Assembly: GCA_949285735.1 (NCBI GenBank)
Contig: CASEAQ010000024.1
Coordinates: 1 to 38,450, forward strand
Origin: an uncultured Bacteroidales bacterium
GTDB lineage: Bacteria; Bacteroidota; Bacteroidia; Bacteroidales; Muribaculaceae
DNA: 38,450 nucleotides
Direction: 5' to 3'
Below the pieces are notes generated by a model. That model was not told where the DNA came from, did no database searches, and saw only the letters and a program-made list of their open reading frames with translations. The translations under genes were made by a program, and so were the position numbers. Below, piece after piece: positions 8,821 through 18,532 of this stretch (its first letter is position 1; each line of letters starts with the position of its first letter).

Positions 8821-10382
8821 TAAAGGAATTGCAATTGCGCGTGCTGCCCGATGTGGCATTTGTTGAAGACCAACTCAAGAGTTTTGCAGCCAAGGAGGTC
8901 GGTGTGTCGATTGACAGGATTGGCGGCGTGGTAGTTGCAAAGCGGTCGATTGACGCGCGGCAACGCACCGTATATGTAAATTTGAAGCTCGTGGTTTATG
9001 TTGACGAGCAGCCTTCGTCGTCGCCGATCGTGCGTCCGATTGACTATAAGCCACTGCCGCCTACCGCTCAACAGGCTGTGGTCGTGGGTATGGGGCCTGG
9101 TGGACTGTTTGCTGCATTGCGGCTCATCGAGCTTGGTGTGCGCCCCATTATCGTGGAGCGAGGAAAACCGGTGAGAGAGCGCAGCATAGACATAGCCAGG
9201 ATTTCGCGCGAGGGAGTGGTTGAGCCTGATTCCAATTATTGCTTCGGCGAGGGGGGAGCCGGTGCGTTTTCCGATGGCAAGTTATACACGCGAAGCAAGA
9301 AACGTGGGTCGGTTGACAGGATATTGAACATATTCCACCAGCATGGGGCATCTCACGACATACTGGTTGATGCTCACCCCCACATAGGGAGCGACAAGTT
9401 GCCGAGGGTCATAGAGGCGATGCGCAACACCATATTACGATGTGGTGGAGAGGTGCATTTTGGTACCCGTGTCACAGGTCTCGTGGTTGAAAACGGCTCG
9501 GTAGTTGGTGTTGAATGCAGCACTGGAGAGCGGTACGACGGCGCAGTGATACTTGCCACGGGGCATTCGGCACGTGATATATATGAGATGCTTTTGCGCC
9601 AGCGAGTTGCAATAGAGGCTAAAGGCATTGCTGTGGGCGTGCGTCTTGAGCACCCACAAAGGCTTATCGACCAAATACAGTATCATAGCAGGAACGGGCG
9701 AGGAGCATATTTGCCAGCGGCAGAATATTCGTTTGTTACGCAAGTTGATGGCAGGGGAGTTTATTCGTTCTGCATGTGTCCTGGTGGGGTAGTGGTTCCT
9801 GCCGCAAGCGGACCAGAGCAACTTGTGGTGAATGGAATGTCGGCATCGGGGCGTAATTCACGATGGGCAAATTCGGGAATGGTGGTGGAAGTGCGACCTG
9901 AAGATGTGCCGGGATATTCGCCCGACGATGCCTTGTGTGTGATGCGCTTCCAGCAGCAACTCGAACGCCGTTGCTATGAAGCGGCTGGACGGACGCAAAG
10001 GGCTGGGGCGCAGCGCATGGTTGACTTTGTGGAAGGGCGTAACAGTGTGGATTTGCCACCATCGTCCTATCCGGCAGGGTTGCAACCATCGCGGCTCGAC
10101 ATGTGGTTGCCTGCATTCATTGGCAAGAGGCTGCGCAAGGGATTTAAGGTGTTTGGCAACTCGGCGCGTGGTTTCCTCACCAACGATGCCATTGTGATAG
10201 GGGTTGAGACTCGCACATCGTCGCCTGTGCGCATTCCGCGCGATGTGGAAAGTATGCACCATATCGCCATCGGCGGTCTGTATCCTTGTGGCGAGGGGGC
10301 AGGATATGCCGGGGGAATTGTGTCGGCGGCAATAGATGGCGAACGATGCGCCGAGGCACTTGTTGCCGAATTGACAAGATAA
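8817..10382 (+). CDS. FAD-dependent dehydrogenase (COG2509-type)
   Basis: A 521-residue NAD(P)/FAD-dependent oxidoreductase of uncharacterised substrate. An N-terminal domain of about 80 residues comes before the dinucleotide-binding loop GMGPGGLFAAL (91-101), with the acidic end of the second strand at E114 in IIVERG. Next come the family signature EGGAGAFSDGKLYTR, a second nucleotide-binding strand ATGHSARD, and a C-terminal FAD contact IGGLYPCGEGAGYAGGIVSAAIDG. These motifs are typical of the widely conserved 'uncharacterized FAD-dependent dehydrogenase' family in gut bacteria. The ATG at 8817 overlaps the upstream macro-like gene by four bases. It is the last gene of the rightward run from nadE. 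No signal peptide, so probably cytosolic. Confidence 0.85.
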   Translation: MIKELQLRVLPDVAFVEDQLKSFAAKEVGVSIDRIGGVVVAKRSIDARQRTVYVNLKLVVYVDEQPSSSPIVRPIDYKPLPPTAQQAVVVGMGPGGLFAALRLIELGVRPIIVERGKPVRERSIDIARISREGVVEPDSNYCFGEGGAGAFSDGKLYTRSKKRGSVDRILNIFHQHGASHDILVDAHPHIGSDKLPRVIEAMRNTILRCGGEVHFGTRVTGLVVENGSVVGVECSTGERYDGAVILATGHSARDIYEMLLRQRVAIEAKGIAVGVRLEHPQRLIDQIQYHSRNGRGAYLPAAEYSFVTQVDGRGVYSFCMCPGGVVVPAASGPEQLVVNGMSASGRNSRWANSGMVVEVRPEDVPGYSPDDALCVMRFQQQLERRCYEAAGRTQRAGAQRMVDFVEGRNSVDLPPSSYPAGLQPSRLDMWLPAFIGKRLRKGFKVFGNSARGFLTNDAIVIGVETRTSSPVRIPRDVESMHHIAIGGLYPCGEGAGYAGGIVSAAIDGERCAEALVAELTR

Positions 10383-10698
10383 AATATTAGTTATTCAAGA
10401 GCCTGTGTGTTGACGTGCGCCATTGCACAACACGATTCCGCTGACTTGCATAGTTGGACGGTTTTGTTGTCATACTTTGTTATCGCAATAGTCTGTTTGT
10501 ATTGTGCTTTTTTCATAACAATATGATTTCTGTATAATTAGTTGTCAGATTTACTTTCCCAATGATTCATCAAAGTTTCTTTCCTGATGTTGATATGAGG
10601 TGAGTTACTGCTCTTGTATTATTTTGTAATGTAAAGTTGTGGTATGGTTTTTCTGGAAATTCTGTAATTTTGTGTGTAGAACTAAACATGAATATAAT
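10383..10698 (+). other. Intergenic region with weak promoter candidate
   Basis: This 316-base AT-rich gap between the FAD dehydrogenase and the alcohol dehydrogenase holds no gene I can support. TAATTTTG at 10665-10672 matches the -7 consensus TAnnTTTG and would start a transcript about 20 bases before the dehydrogenase ATG at 10699. No good TTTG -33 element is present about 19 bases upstream. A small imperfect hairpin near 10408-10432 (GTGTT/AACAC outer arms) has no T-tract, so I do not call it a terminator. Confidence 0.35.
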
Positions 10699-11736
10699 AT
10701 GCTTGCATACACTTATGTAAAGGACGGTGAGTTTGAGTTGCTCGAAAAGCCAAAGCCACGGATATTGAACCCGCGTGATGCGATAGTGAGAGTTACGCTC
10801 GGAAGCATTTGCACCAGCGACTTACATATAAAGCATGGCAGCGTTCCTCGCGCTGTGCCAGGGATAACTGTCGGGCATGAAATGGTTGGCATTGTTGAGG
10901 AAGTTGGCGAGGCAGTTACGTCTGTCAGCCGTGGCGACAGGGTTGCGGTCAATGTCGAAACGTTTTGTGGCGAATGCTTCTTCTGCAAGCGTGGTTATGT
11001 GAACAATTGCACCGACCCCGATGGCGGTTGGGCATTAGGGTGCCGCATAGATGGCGGACAGGCAGAGTATGTGAGAGTGCCGTATGCCGACCAAGGGCTT
11101 AGTCGCATACCCGATTCGGTGACCGACGAGCAGGCGTTGTTTGTGGGCGATATTCTCGCCACAGGTTTTTGGGCAACCCGTATATCGGATATTACCGAAG
11201 ATGACACCGTGTTGATAATCGGTGCCGGTCCGACGGGGATTTGCACGCTGCTGTGTGTTATGCTCAAGCACCCAAAGAAGATAATAGTTTGTGAAAAGTC
11301 GGCAGCGCGAAGGCGGTTTGTGCAGGAACATTATCCCGAAGTCGTTGTAATTGCCCCTTGGGAGTGTAACGAATATGTGATAGACAATAGCGACCGCGGA
11401 GGTGCTGATGTGGTGATTGAGGTGGCTGGATCGGAAGATAGCTTCCGCATGGCATGGTATTGCGCACGGCCCAATGCGACAGTTACGATTGTTGCATTGT
11501 ATGACCGACCGCAAGAGTTGCCGTTGCCCGAGATGTATGGCAAGAATCTTACGTTTAAGACTGGTGGCGTTGACGGTTGCGACTGTGCCGAGATATTGCG
11601 ATTAATCGAAGCTGGCAAGATTGACACAACACCGCTTATCACCCACCGCTATCCACTGTGCGATATTGCCGAGGCTTACAGAATATTTGAGAATCGCTTG
11701 GATGGTGTAATAAAGGTGGCGATAACCAATGAATAG
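10699..11736 (+). CDS. Zinc-dependent alcohol dehydrogenase, MDR family
   Basis: A 345-residue medium-chain dehydrogenase/reductase, probably oxidising an alcohol or polyol with NAD(P). The catalytic zinc ligands are in place: C38 in GSICTSD, H60-E61 in VGHEMVG, and D151 in VGDILATGF. The structural zinc site is complete with C90, C93, C96 and C104. The Rossmann loop is GAGPTG at 175-180. The frame is open upstream to 10639, but the ATG at 10699 gives the normal N terminus (MLAYTYVKDG) and follows a -7-like element. The substrate cannot be told; the layout (short N-terminal domain, GGWALGCRIDGGQAEYV) resembles threonine or sorbitol dehydrogenase-like members. It stands alone and is convergent with trpB2. 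Confidence 0.88.
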   Translation: MLAYTYVKDGEFELLEKPKPRILNPRDAIVRVTLGSICTSDLHIKHGSVPRAVPGITVGHEMVGIVEEVGEAVTSVSRGDRVAVNVETFCGECFFCKRGYVNNCTDPDGGWALGCRIDGGQAEYVRVPYADQGLSRIPDSVTDEQALFVGDILATGFWATRISDITEDDTVLIIGAGPTGICTLLCVMLKHPKKIIVCEKSAARRRFVQEHYPEVVVIAPWECNEYVIDNSDRGGADVVIEVAGSEDSFRMAWYCARPNATVTIVALYDRPQELPLPEMYGKNLTFKTGGVDGCDCAEILRLIEAGKIDTTPLITHRYPLCDIAEAYRIFENRLDGVIKVAITNE

Positions 11737-11737
11737 C

Positions 11738-11771
11738 AAGAAAGAAGATGGCGTAAGTCATCTTCTTTCTT
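11738..11771. terminator. Hairpin between convergent genes
   Basis: Perfect 13-bp stem (AAGAAAGAAGATG at 11738-11750 pairing with CATCTTCTTTCTT at 11759-11771) with an 8-base loop. It begins one base after the alcohol dehydrogenase stop. The purine/pyrimidine arms give a T-rich strand in the rightward direction. The next gene on the opposite strand ends at 11817, so it can serve both transcripts. Confidence 0.7.
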
Positions 11772-11816
11772 TGCTGGTAGTGATGCGAAATAGTTGCAAG
11801 TCATCGGGTAGTAGTG

Positions 11817-13178
11817 TCAAGCCAACGATTCCAAGTTGGCAGTGTTGCTGTCGATTTCGGTGTCAGGCACGTGGTAGTTGTTCAAGTCTCCAGCAAGGTA
11901 GCTGTCGTAAGCCGACATGTCGATAAGCCCGTGCCCCGAGAGGTTGAAGAGGATTGTCTTCTTTTTTCCCTCTTCCCGTGCTTGGAGTGCGCAGCGTATT
12001 GCCGAAGCAATGGCGTGGGATGACTCTGGCGCAGGAATGATACCCTCGGTGCGGGCAAAGAGGGTGGCTGCCTTGAACGTTTCGAGTTGTGGAATATCGA
12101 CAGCCTCGATTAGCCCGTCGTGCTTCAGTTGGCTTATCACTGAGCCAGCCCCGTGGTAGCGCAGTCCGCCGGCATGGATATTGGCTGGGGCAAAGTTGTG
12201 CCCCAACGAGTACATTGGTATGAGGGGAGTGTAGCCGGCTTCGTCGCCAAAGTCGTAGCAGAATTTTCCGCGCGTCAGTTTGGGGCATGATTCGGGTTCG
12301 GCGGCGATGAATCGCGTGTTGGCTGTTCCTGCAATGTTGTGGCGCAGGAAAGGGAATGAAATGCCCGAGAAATTGCTGCCACCGCCAAAGCAGCCAATCA
12401 CAATGTCGGGATATTCGCCAGCCATTTCCATCTGTTTTTCGGCTTCGAGCCCGATGACGGTTTGGTGTAGAGCCACGTGGTTGAGTACTGAGCCAAGCAC
12501 ATACTTGCAGTTGGGCGTAGTCATAGCAAGTTCTACTGCCTCGGATATTGCCGTGCCGAGCGAACCTTGGTAATTGGGATTTTCGGTGATTATTTTCTTC
12601 CCTGCGCGAGTTGACATGCTGGGCGATGCAATCACTTCAGCCCCGTAGGTTTCCATTATCGAGCGGCGGTAGGGCTTCTGGTTGTATGACACCTTTACCA
12701 TGTAAACTGCCAGTTCAAGCCCGAAGTGTTTTGCCGCCAGCGACAACGCTGCGCCCCATTGTCCGGCACCAGTTTCGGTGGTGATGTTGGTTATGCCCTC
12801 TTGTTTGCAGAAGTAGGCTTGCGCTATTGCCGAGTTTAGCTTGTGTGAGCCGACGGGGCTTACGCTTTCGTTCTTGAAATATATGTGTGCCGGGGTGTCG
12901 AGAGCTTTTTCAAGTCCGATGGCACGGACGAGCGGGGTTGGCCTCCATATTTTGTACATATCGCGTACCTCCTCTGGTATCTCAATCCAGGTGTCGGTGG
13001 TGTTCATTTCCTGATGTGCCGCTGCGCGTGAAAACAGCGGGTAAAGATCTTCCTCCTTCAGCGGTTGTTTCGTTTGTGGATTCTCCATTGGGCGCGGCTT
13101 GTTTTTCATCTCAGCAAGAATGTTGTACCATGCCGTAGGAATTTCTTTTTCCGTCAAAATAAATTTCTTTGTGTCCAT
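11817..13178 (-). CDS. trpB: TrpB2-type tryptophan synthase beta-like protein
   Basis: A 453-residue PLP enzyme that condenses indole and serine to tryptophan or performs a related beta-replacement. The PLP lysine is K113 in VGSHKLNSA, the catalytic glutamate E135 is in TETGAGQWG, and the phosphate-binding loop FGGGSNF is at 264-270. The extended N terminus and overall length above 450 residues fit the TrpB2 (TrpB-like) branch rather than the roughly 400-residue TrpB1. TrpB2 usually occurs without an adjacent trpA, as here. An upstream in-frame ATG exists at 13220, but the ATG at 13178 gives the family N terminus MDTKKFILTEKE. It stands as a single gene downstream of a strong terminator, so it is probably transcribed alone. 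Confidence 0.9.
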   Translation of the reverse strand: MDTKKFILTEKEIPTAWYNILAEMKNKPRPMENPQTKQPLKEEDLYPLFSRAAAHQEMNTTDTWIEIPEEVRDMYKIWRPTPLVRAIGLEKALDTPAHIYFKNESVSPVGSHKLNSAIAQAYFCKQEGITNITTETGAGQWGAALSLAAKHFGLELAVYMVKVSYNQKPYRRSIMETYGAEVIASPSMSTRAGKKIITENPNYQGSLGTAISEAVELAMTTPNCKYVLGSVLNHVALHQTVIGLEAEKQMEMAGEYPDIVIGCFGGGSNFSGISFPFLRHNIAGTANTRFIAAEPESCPKLTRGKFCYDFGDEAGYTPLIPMYSLGHNFAPANIHAGGLRYHGAGSVISQLKHDGLIEAVDIPQLETFKAATLFARTEGIIPAPESSHAIASAIRCALQAREEGKKKTILFNLSGHGLIDMSAYDSYLAGDLNNYHVPDTEIDSNTANLESLA

Positions 13179-13183
13179 AATAT

Positions 13184-13217
13184 ATGTATTTTTATACATC
13201 ATTGTTTGATAATGATG
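13184..13217 (-). promoter_or_regulatory. Paired overlapping inverted repeats in trpB2 leader
   Basis: Directly upstream of the trpB2 start are two inverted repeats sharing three bases: ATGTAT/ATACAT (13184-13189 and 13194-13199, 4-base loop) and CATCATT/AATGATG (13197-13203 and 13211-13217, 7-base loop). They cannot both form as hairpins. They could be an operator or a leader switch. No tryptophan leader peptide was recognised. Confidence 0.35.
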
Positions 13218-13346
13218 CAAAATAAAGGTATAAAAATAAGGTCTGCAAGTAATTTAATGAATATTTTATGTATATTATGCTAAATAATGTATTTTTATCG
13301 ACAAAACGGCAGGTAGGGATATAATGGGCGACATATTGGAGTTATA

Positions 13347-13388
13347 AACAAAAACAGGTACAGAAGCGAGTCTGTACCTGTTTTTGTT
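13347..13388 (-). terminator. Strong terminator after the M16 peptidase gene
   Basis: A perfect 17-bp stem (13347-13363 with 13372-13388) and an 8-base loop lie 20 bases beyond the M16 stop. Read on the minus strand, the closing arm ends CCTGTTTTTGTT and continues into TATAAC, giving a good T-tract. It insulates trpB2 from the peptidase transcript. Confidence 0.85.
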
Positions 13389-13408
13389 GTATGTAGGAAA
13401 TGTTGGGA

Positions 13409-16330
13409 TTAGTAGCCGAAAATTTGTTCGGTTGTCAATTCCACTACGGGACCTATTTTCTTCAATGCTTTCATGTCGAGTTGCTTTTTGTCGCCGAGTA
13501 TTCCATAGTGGTAGGTGCGGTTTTTCACCCATTGTTGCTGGAAGGCGATGACATCTTGCATGGTTGCATTCTGCAAATAGTCGTAGAGCGCGATACGATA
13601 GTCGGCGTTCATGCCAAGGTCTTGAGCATTGATGTATGCCCATATCACGTCCGACTTGATGATGCGGTCGGTGCGGAGTCTTGTAATATATCCGTCTCGG
13701 GCAAGGTTGAATGCCTGTTCCGACTGCGGCATATTGTTGATTATTTCGTTAAATGCCGAGGTTGCATCAATCATTTTGTCGTTTTGTGTAGCGATGAAAG
13801 TCTGGTAGTAATAATTGAAGTCCTTGTAGCTGGGCGACCTCAATCCTGCCGAAGCCAAATAGGCAAGGCTGCGGCTTTCGCGCATTTCCTGGAACACGAT
13901 TGAGTTCATGCTGCCGTTGAAGTATTCGTTATAGAGAAGTCTGCCGTTCTCGACAGCCGGGTCAAACATTCTGCCATCGTTGGAGTATTGCAACATATAT
14001 ATCTGCTTGGCATCGTATGGAGCGATGAATACCTTTGTCTCGGGAGTTTGTTGCAATGAGCGGTTGATTGCTTCGGGTAACTCGGCAAGGGTTTCGGCAG
14101 TCTTGTGCTCCTTGTCAATCAAAGCAAGGAACTCGTCTTGGCTGCTGGGACCATAGTATGCCACACGGTGCTTGTAACTGGAAAGTTGTCGCAAGCAGTC
14201 GATTAGCTTTTGCGGGTCGAGGGCTTTCAGTTCCTTTTCGCTCAGAATGTTGGTGTAAGGATTTTTCTCTCCCCACATTAAGTACATTGCCAAACGGTTG
14301 AAGTTGACGTTTTGGTTGTGCTTGTCGTCGGCACGCTGCTTCAAAATGTTTTCAACGAGCTTGTCGTAAGCCTCTTTGTTCGCTTGGGCATCGCTAAGCA
14401 ACTTTTCGAGCAGTGCTACGGCTTGTGGCATATTCTCGTTCAGACCAGAGATAGTGATATAGGAACGGTTGTCGCCCGAACTTACGCTAAACCCACAGGC
14501 AAGGCGGTAAAATTCGCTACGCACCTCCTCGGGTGTCATGTCGCTTGTGCCAAGGTAATCGAGGTATTTGCCAGCCAAGCTCAACAGCTTGTTGTTGCGA
14601 GAGCCGAGGTCGTAGATATACATTAACTGGAACACGTCGTTTGATGTGTTTTGCTTGTATAGTGTTTGCATTCCAGCCTTCGGTTCGCCCACGGCGAGGT
14701 CTTTTGTGAAGTCGATGAATACGGGTTCGATTGGCTGCACATTGGTGGCGGCAACTTGTATCTCCTTGAGGAATGCACTTGTCGTGTCGCGATTCATGGC
14801 GATGGGCGTTATTGTCGGCTTTTCGATTTTAAGTTCGTTGGGGTCTTTGCCCTGATGCTTGTAAACCACCACGTAGCTTGAGTCGGAAAGATACTTGTTG
14901 GCGTATGCCATAATATCTTCCTTGGTCAACTTCGACAGGCGGTCGAGGCGTGTGATTTCATCTGCCCATGAGGTGCCGTTGACGAATGAATTGACATACA
15001 TGTTGGCTCTGCCCTCGTTGCTGTCCATAGTGTGCATTTCGGCAAGTTTGAAATTGTTGATGTTGGCTTCGAGCAACTTTTCGTCGAAGTCGCCACGACG
15101 CAATTTGTCAACCTCGGCAAGCAAGATATCTTTCACTTCGTCGAGGGATTGTCCTGCTTTTGGTTCGCCCATCATGAAGAATGCCCCGTGGTCGGCGAGT
15201 TGGTATGGCATACAATATGCGTTCAGCACCTTTTGCTGCTGGGCAATATCGAGGTCGATGAGACCGGCTTGTCCGTTGTAGAGTGAGAGTGACACCACTT
15301 GTGCAATGTCGGCTTCGGGCGACGAAGCGGCAGGCAGACGCCAAGCCAGAGATACCATTTCGGCTTCAAGCCCGGTCACGTCGCGTTTCACTGGTTGCGT
15401 GATAGCCTCTTCATGTTTTACTTCGAGCTTTGGCAAGTTGTGATAGGGCTTCATGTCGCCAAAATATTTTTCAATCGTGGCAATAGTCTGTTCTGGGTCG
15501 AGGTCGCCCGAGAGGCATATTGCCATATTGTTGGGCACATACCACTGCTTGTAGTAATTTTTGATGTTGGTGATTGACGGGTTCTTCAGGTGTTCCTGTG
15601 TGCCTATTACCGATTGGGTGCCGTATGGGTGGTTGTGGAACAGTGCCTCGAAAGTGCTTTCCACCACTTTGCGTATATCGTTGGTGAGCGACATATTGTA
15701 TTCTTCATACACGGTTTCGAGTTCGGTGTGGAAGCCGCGTATTACGCAATTCTTGAATCGGTCGGCTTGGATTTTAGCCCAATTGTCAACCTCGTTGCTC
15801 GGAATGTTTTCGGTGTAGCAGGTTACATCGTAGCTGGTATAGGCGTTTGTGCCAGTTGCTCCGATTGCCGACATCAGTTTGTCGTATTCATTGGGGATGG
15901 CATATTTTGAAGCCTCTTGCGACAGACTGTCGATGGTAGCATATATTGCTTTGCGTTGCAGGCTGTCGGTTGTCGTGCGATATACTTCAAATTGCTGTTC
16001 TATCTGGTCGAGCAATGGCTCCTCTGCCTCATAGTTTTGAGTGCCGAAATTTGACGTGCCTTTGAACATGAGGTGTTCAAAATAGTGGGCAAGACCTGTT
16101 GTCTCGGCAGGGTCGTTCTTGCCGCCTACGCGCACGGCGATGTACGTCTGGATACGAGGCTCGTCTTTATTGACGGTCATGTACACTTTCAGCCCATTGT
16201 CGAGGGTGTAGATGCGGGTGTTCAGCGGGTCGTTGGGAACGGTTTCGTAGTTTTGCCCCGAACAACTTTGCAGGATAACTGCCACGCTTAAGGCTGTGGC
16301 TAATCCCATTTTCTTTAGGAGATTAATCAT
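13409..16330 (-). CDS. M16 (pitrilysin-type) zinc peptidase, lipoprotein
   Basis: A 973-residue protein that carries both M16 halves in one chain. The first about 23 residues form a lipoprotein signal ending in VILQSC, with C23 as lipid anchor, so it is likely membrane-bound facing the periplasm or outside. The inverted zinc motif is intact: H82-x-x-E85-H86 in GLAHYFEHLMFKGTSN. The distal glutamate is probably in the ETVYEEY stretch (about 205-210). About 50 extra residues (100-150, EQQFEVYRTTTDSLQ and following) sit between them, longer than the usual spacing. The C-terminal half (VYKHQGKDPNEL onward) lacks HxxEH, as normal for the non-catalytic partner half. The frame is open to 16417, but the ATG at 16330 gives the signal peptide. 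Single-gene unit between its own promoter and terminator. Confidence 0.93.
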   Translation of the reverse strand: MINLLKKMGLATALSVAVILQSCSGQNYETVPNDPLNTRIYTLDNGLKVYMTVNKDEPRIQTYIAVRVGGKNDPAETTGLAHYFEHLMFKGTSNFGTQNYEAEEPLLDQIEQQFEVYRTTTDSLQRKAIYATIDSLSQEASKYAIPNEYDKLMSAIGATGTNAYTSYDVTCYTENIPSNEVDNWAKIQADRFKNCVIRGFHTELETVYEEYNMSLTNDIRKVVESTFEALFHNHPYGTQSVIGTQEHLKNPSITNIKNYYKQWYVPNNMAICLSGDLDPEQTIATIEKYFGDMKPYHNLPKLEVKHEEAITQPVKRDVTGLEAEMVSLAWRLPAASSPEADIAQVVSLSLYNGQAGLIDLDIAQQQKVLNAYCMPYQLADHGAFFMMGEPKAGQSLDEVKDILLAEVDKLRRGDFDEKLLEANINNFKLAEMHTMDSNEGRANMYVNSFVNGTSWADEITRLDRLSKLTKEDIMAYANKYLSDSSYVVVYKHQGKDPNELKIEKPTITPIAMNRDTTSAFLKEIQVAATNVQPIEPVFIDFTKDLAVGEPKAGMQTLYKQNTSNDVFQLMYIYDLGSRNNKLLSLAGKYLDYLGTSDMTPEEVRSEFYRLACGFSVSSGDNRSYITISGLNENMPQAVALLEKLLSDAQANKEAYDKLVENILKQRADDKHNQNVNFNRLAMYLMWGEKNPYTNILSEKELKALDPQKLIDCLRQLSSYKHRVAYYGPSSQDEFLALIDKEHKTAETLAELPEAINRSLQQTPETKVFIAPYDAKQIYMLQYSNDGRMFDPAVENGRLLYNEYFNGSMNSIVFQEMRESRSLAYLASAGLRSPSYKDFNYYYQTFIATQNDKMIDATSAFNEIINNMPQSEQAFNLARDGYITRLRTDRIIKSDVIWAYINAQDLGMNADYRIALYDYLQNATMQDVIAFQQQWVKNRTYHYGILGDKKQLDMKALKKIGPVVELTTEQIFGY

Positions 16331-16422
16331 AAATTTATAATTTAGGTTGATTAAGTCGTTTAGGTTTGGTAATTCAGACTTTGTTACTGCTTTGTAATTT
16401 GGTTGAACGTCATGCATTGTCG

Positions 16423-16454
16423 CAAAGATAGCGCAAATCGAGAGCAGAACAAAA
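16423..16454 (-). promoter_or_regulatory. Promoter of the M16 peptidase gene
   Basis: On the minus strand a TTTTG -33 element (16454-16450) and a TATCTTTG -7 element (16430-16423) are separated by exactly 19 bases, the Bacteroidetes sigma-ABfr layout. The transcript would begin near 16416, leaving a leader of about 85 bases. The -33 element overlaps a small perfect hairpin, AAAACAAA/TTTGTTTT at 16451-16470. Confidence 0.75.
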
Positions 16455-16642
16455 CAAACTCTTTTGTTTTTGTGCCGAGCACAGTCTATCTTAAAAAAGG
16501 ATTATGGCTTCATAACGAGGCATGATGCAGATAAAGTGGTAATAAACTTAGAGTTTTTTTACATGTCATTGACACTTGGTAAAATGTTATCAAAACATTC
16601 CTCCCAGCGAATGCCGAATGCTAAATTGAATGTTCAGCATAT

Positions 16643-17845
<1,203 letters not shown>

Positions 17846-18403
17846 ATGAAAAAGAACATCGGCCAAACATTGGCATTGTATCCCACCCCCGCAGTAGTAG
17901 TGGGTACGGAGATAAACGGAAAGGTAAACTGGCTGCTCGTTGCGCACATCGGCATCATCGGGCACGATCGTATCATGCTGAGTATGCACAAGGCTCACCA
18001 CAGCAATCAGGGAGTTAAAGCTACAGGCAAAGTGTCCGTCAATATGGTTGACGAAGCCATGCTGCAACGTGCCGATTATGTGGGTTGCGTCAGCGGAGCG
18101 AAGATGGACAAATCGGAAGTCTTTGCCTGGCATCCGGGTGAAGCCGGAACTCCTGTCATTGATGAAAGTCCGTTGGTGATGGAGTGTGAGGTGGTTGACA
18201 ATTATGAAACGGATACGTTCGATAACTTCATCTGCAAAATCACGAATACCTATGCTGAAGAAAGTATTCTCAATGACAAAGGAAAACCGGACTATAATAA
18301 ACTGAAGCCCGTCCTCTTTGAAATGCCCAACTATACCTACTTGCGGACGGGAAGCGAAATTGCCAAATGTAAGACGTTGGGAAAAGAATACAGAACAGAA
18401 TAG
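17846..18403 (+). CDS. Flavin reductase-like (flavoredoxin-type) protein
   Basis: A 185-residue FMN-binding split-barrel protein likely to reduce flavin with NAD(P)H or shuttle electrons. Seen: MKKNIGQTLALYPTPAVVVGTEINGKVNWLL at the N terminus, GHDRIMLSMHKAHHSNQGVKATGKVSVNMV (about 44-73), and DYVGCVSGAKMDKSEVF, the pattern of the flavin reductase-like domain family. ATG 17846 is chosen because the amidohydrolase-like sequence before it is unrelated and family members begin here. The upstream frame is continuously open, so an N-terminally extended fusion product is formally possible. It probably shares a transcript with the aldo/keto reductase and the following CMD gene. Size is normal and no residue is obviously missing. 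Confidence 0.82.
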   Translation: MKKNIGQTLALYPTPAVVVGTEINGKVNWLLVAHIGIIGHDRIMLSMHKAHHSNQGVKATGKVSVNMVDEAMLQRADYVGCVSGAKMDKSEVFAWHPGEAGTPVIDESPLVMECEVVDNYETDTFDNFICKITNTYAEESILNDKGKPDYNKLKPVLFEMPNYTYLRTGSEIAKCKTLGKEYRTE

Positions 18404-18532
18404 GAGCAATATGGAAAAAACGTACAGGAAAAAGGCATGAGACGTACCGTTTCGATTGCGCTCTTAAACAGTTGAATGTCTAACAAGCCCAATCGGTTCG
18501 GAAAAAGTATATAACAGATCTTATAAGAAAAT

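Noticed and set aside
10408-10432. Terminator after the FAD dehydrogenase
   Set aside because: The stem is short and interrupted (GTGTT/AACAC with inner GTGC/GCAC) and has no T-tract.
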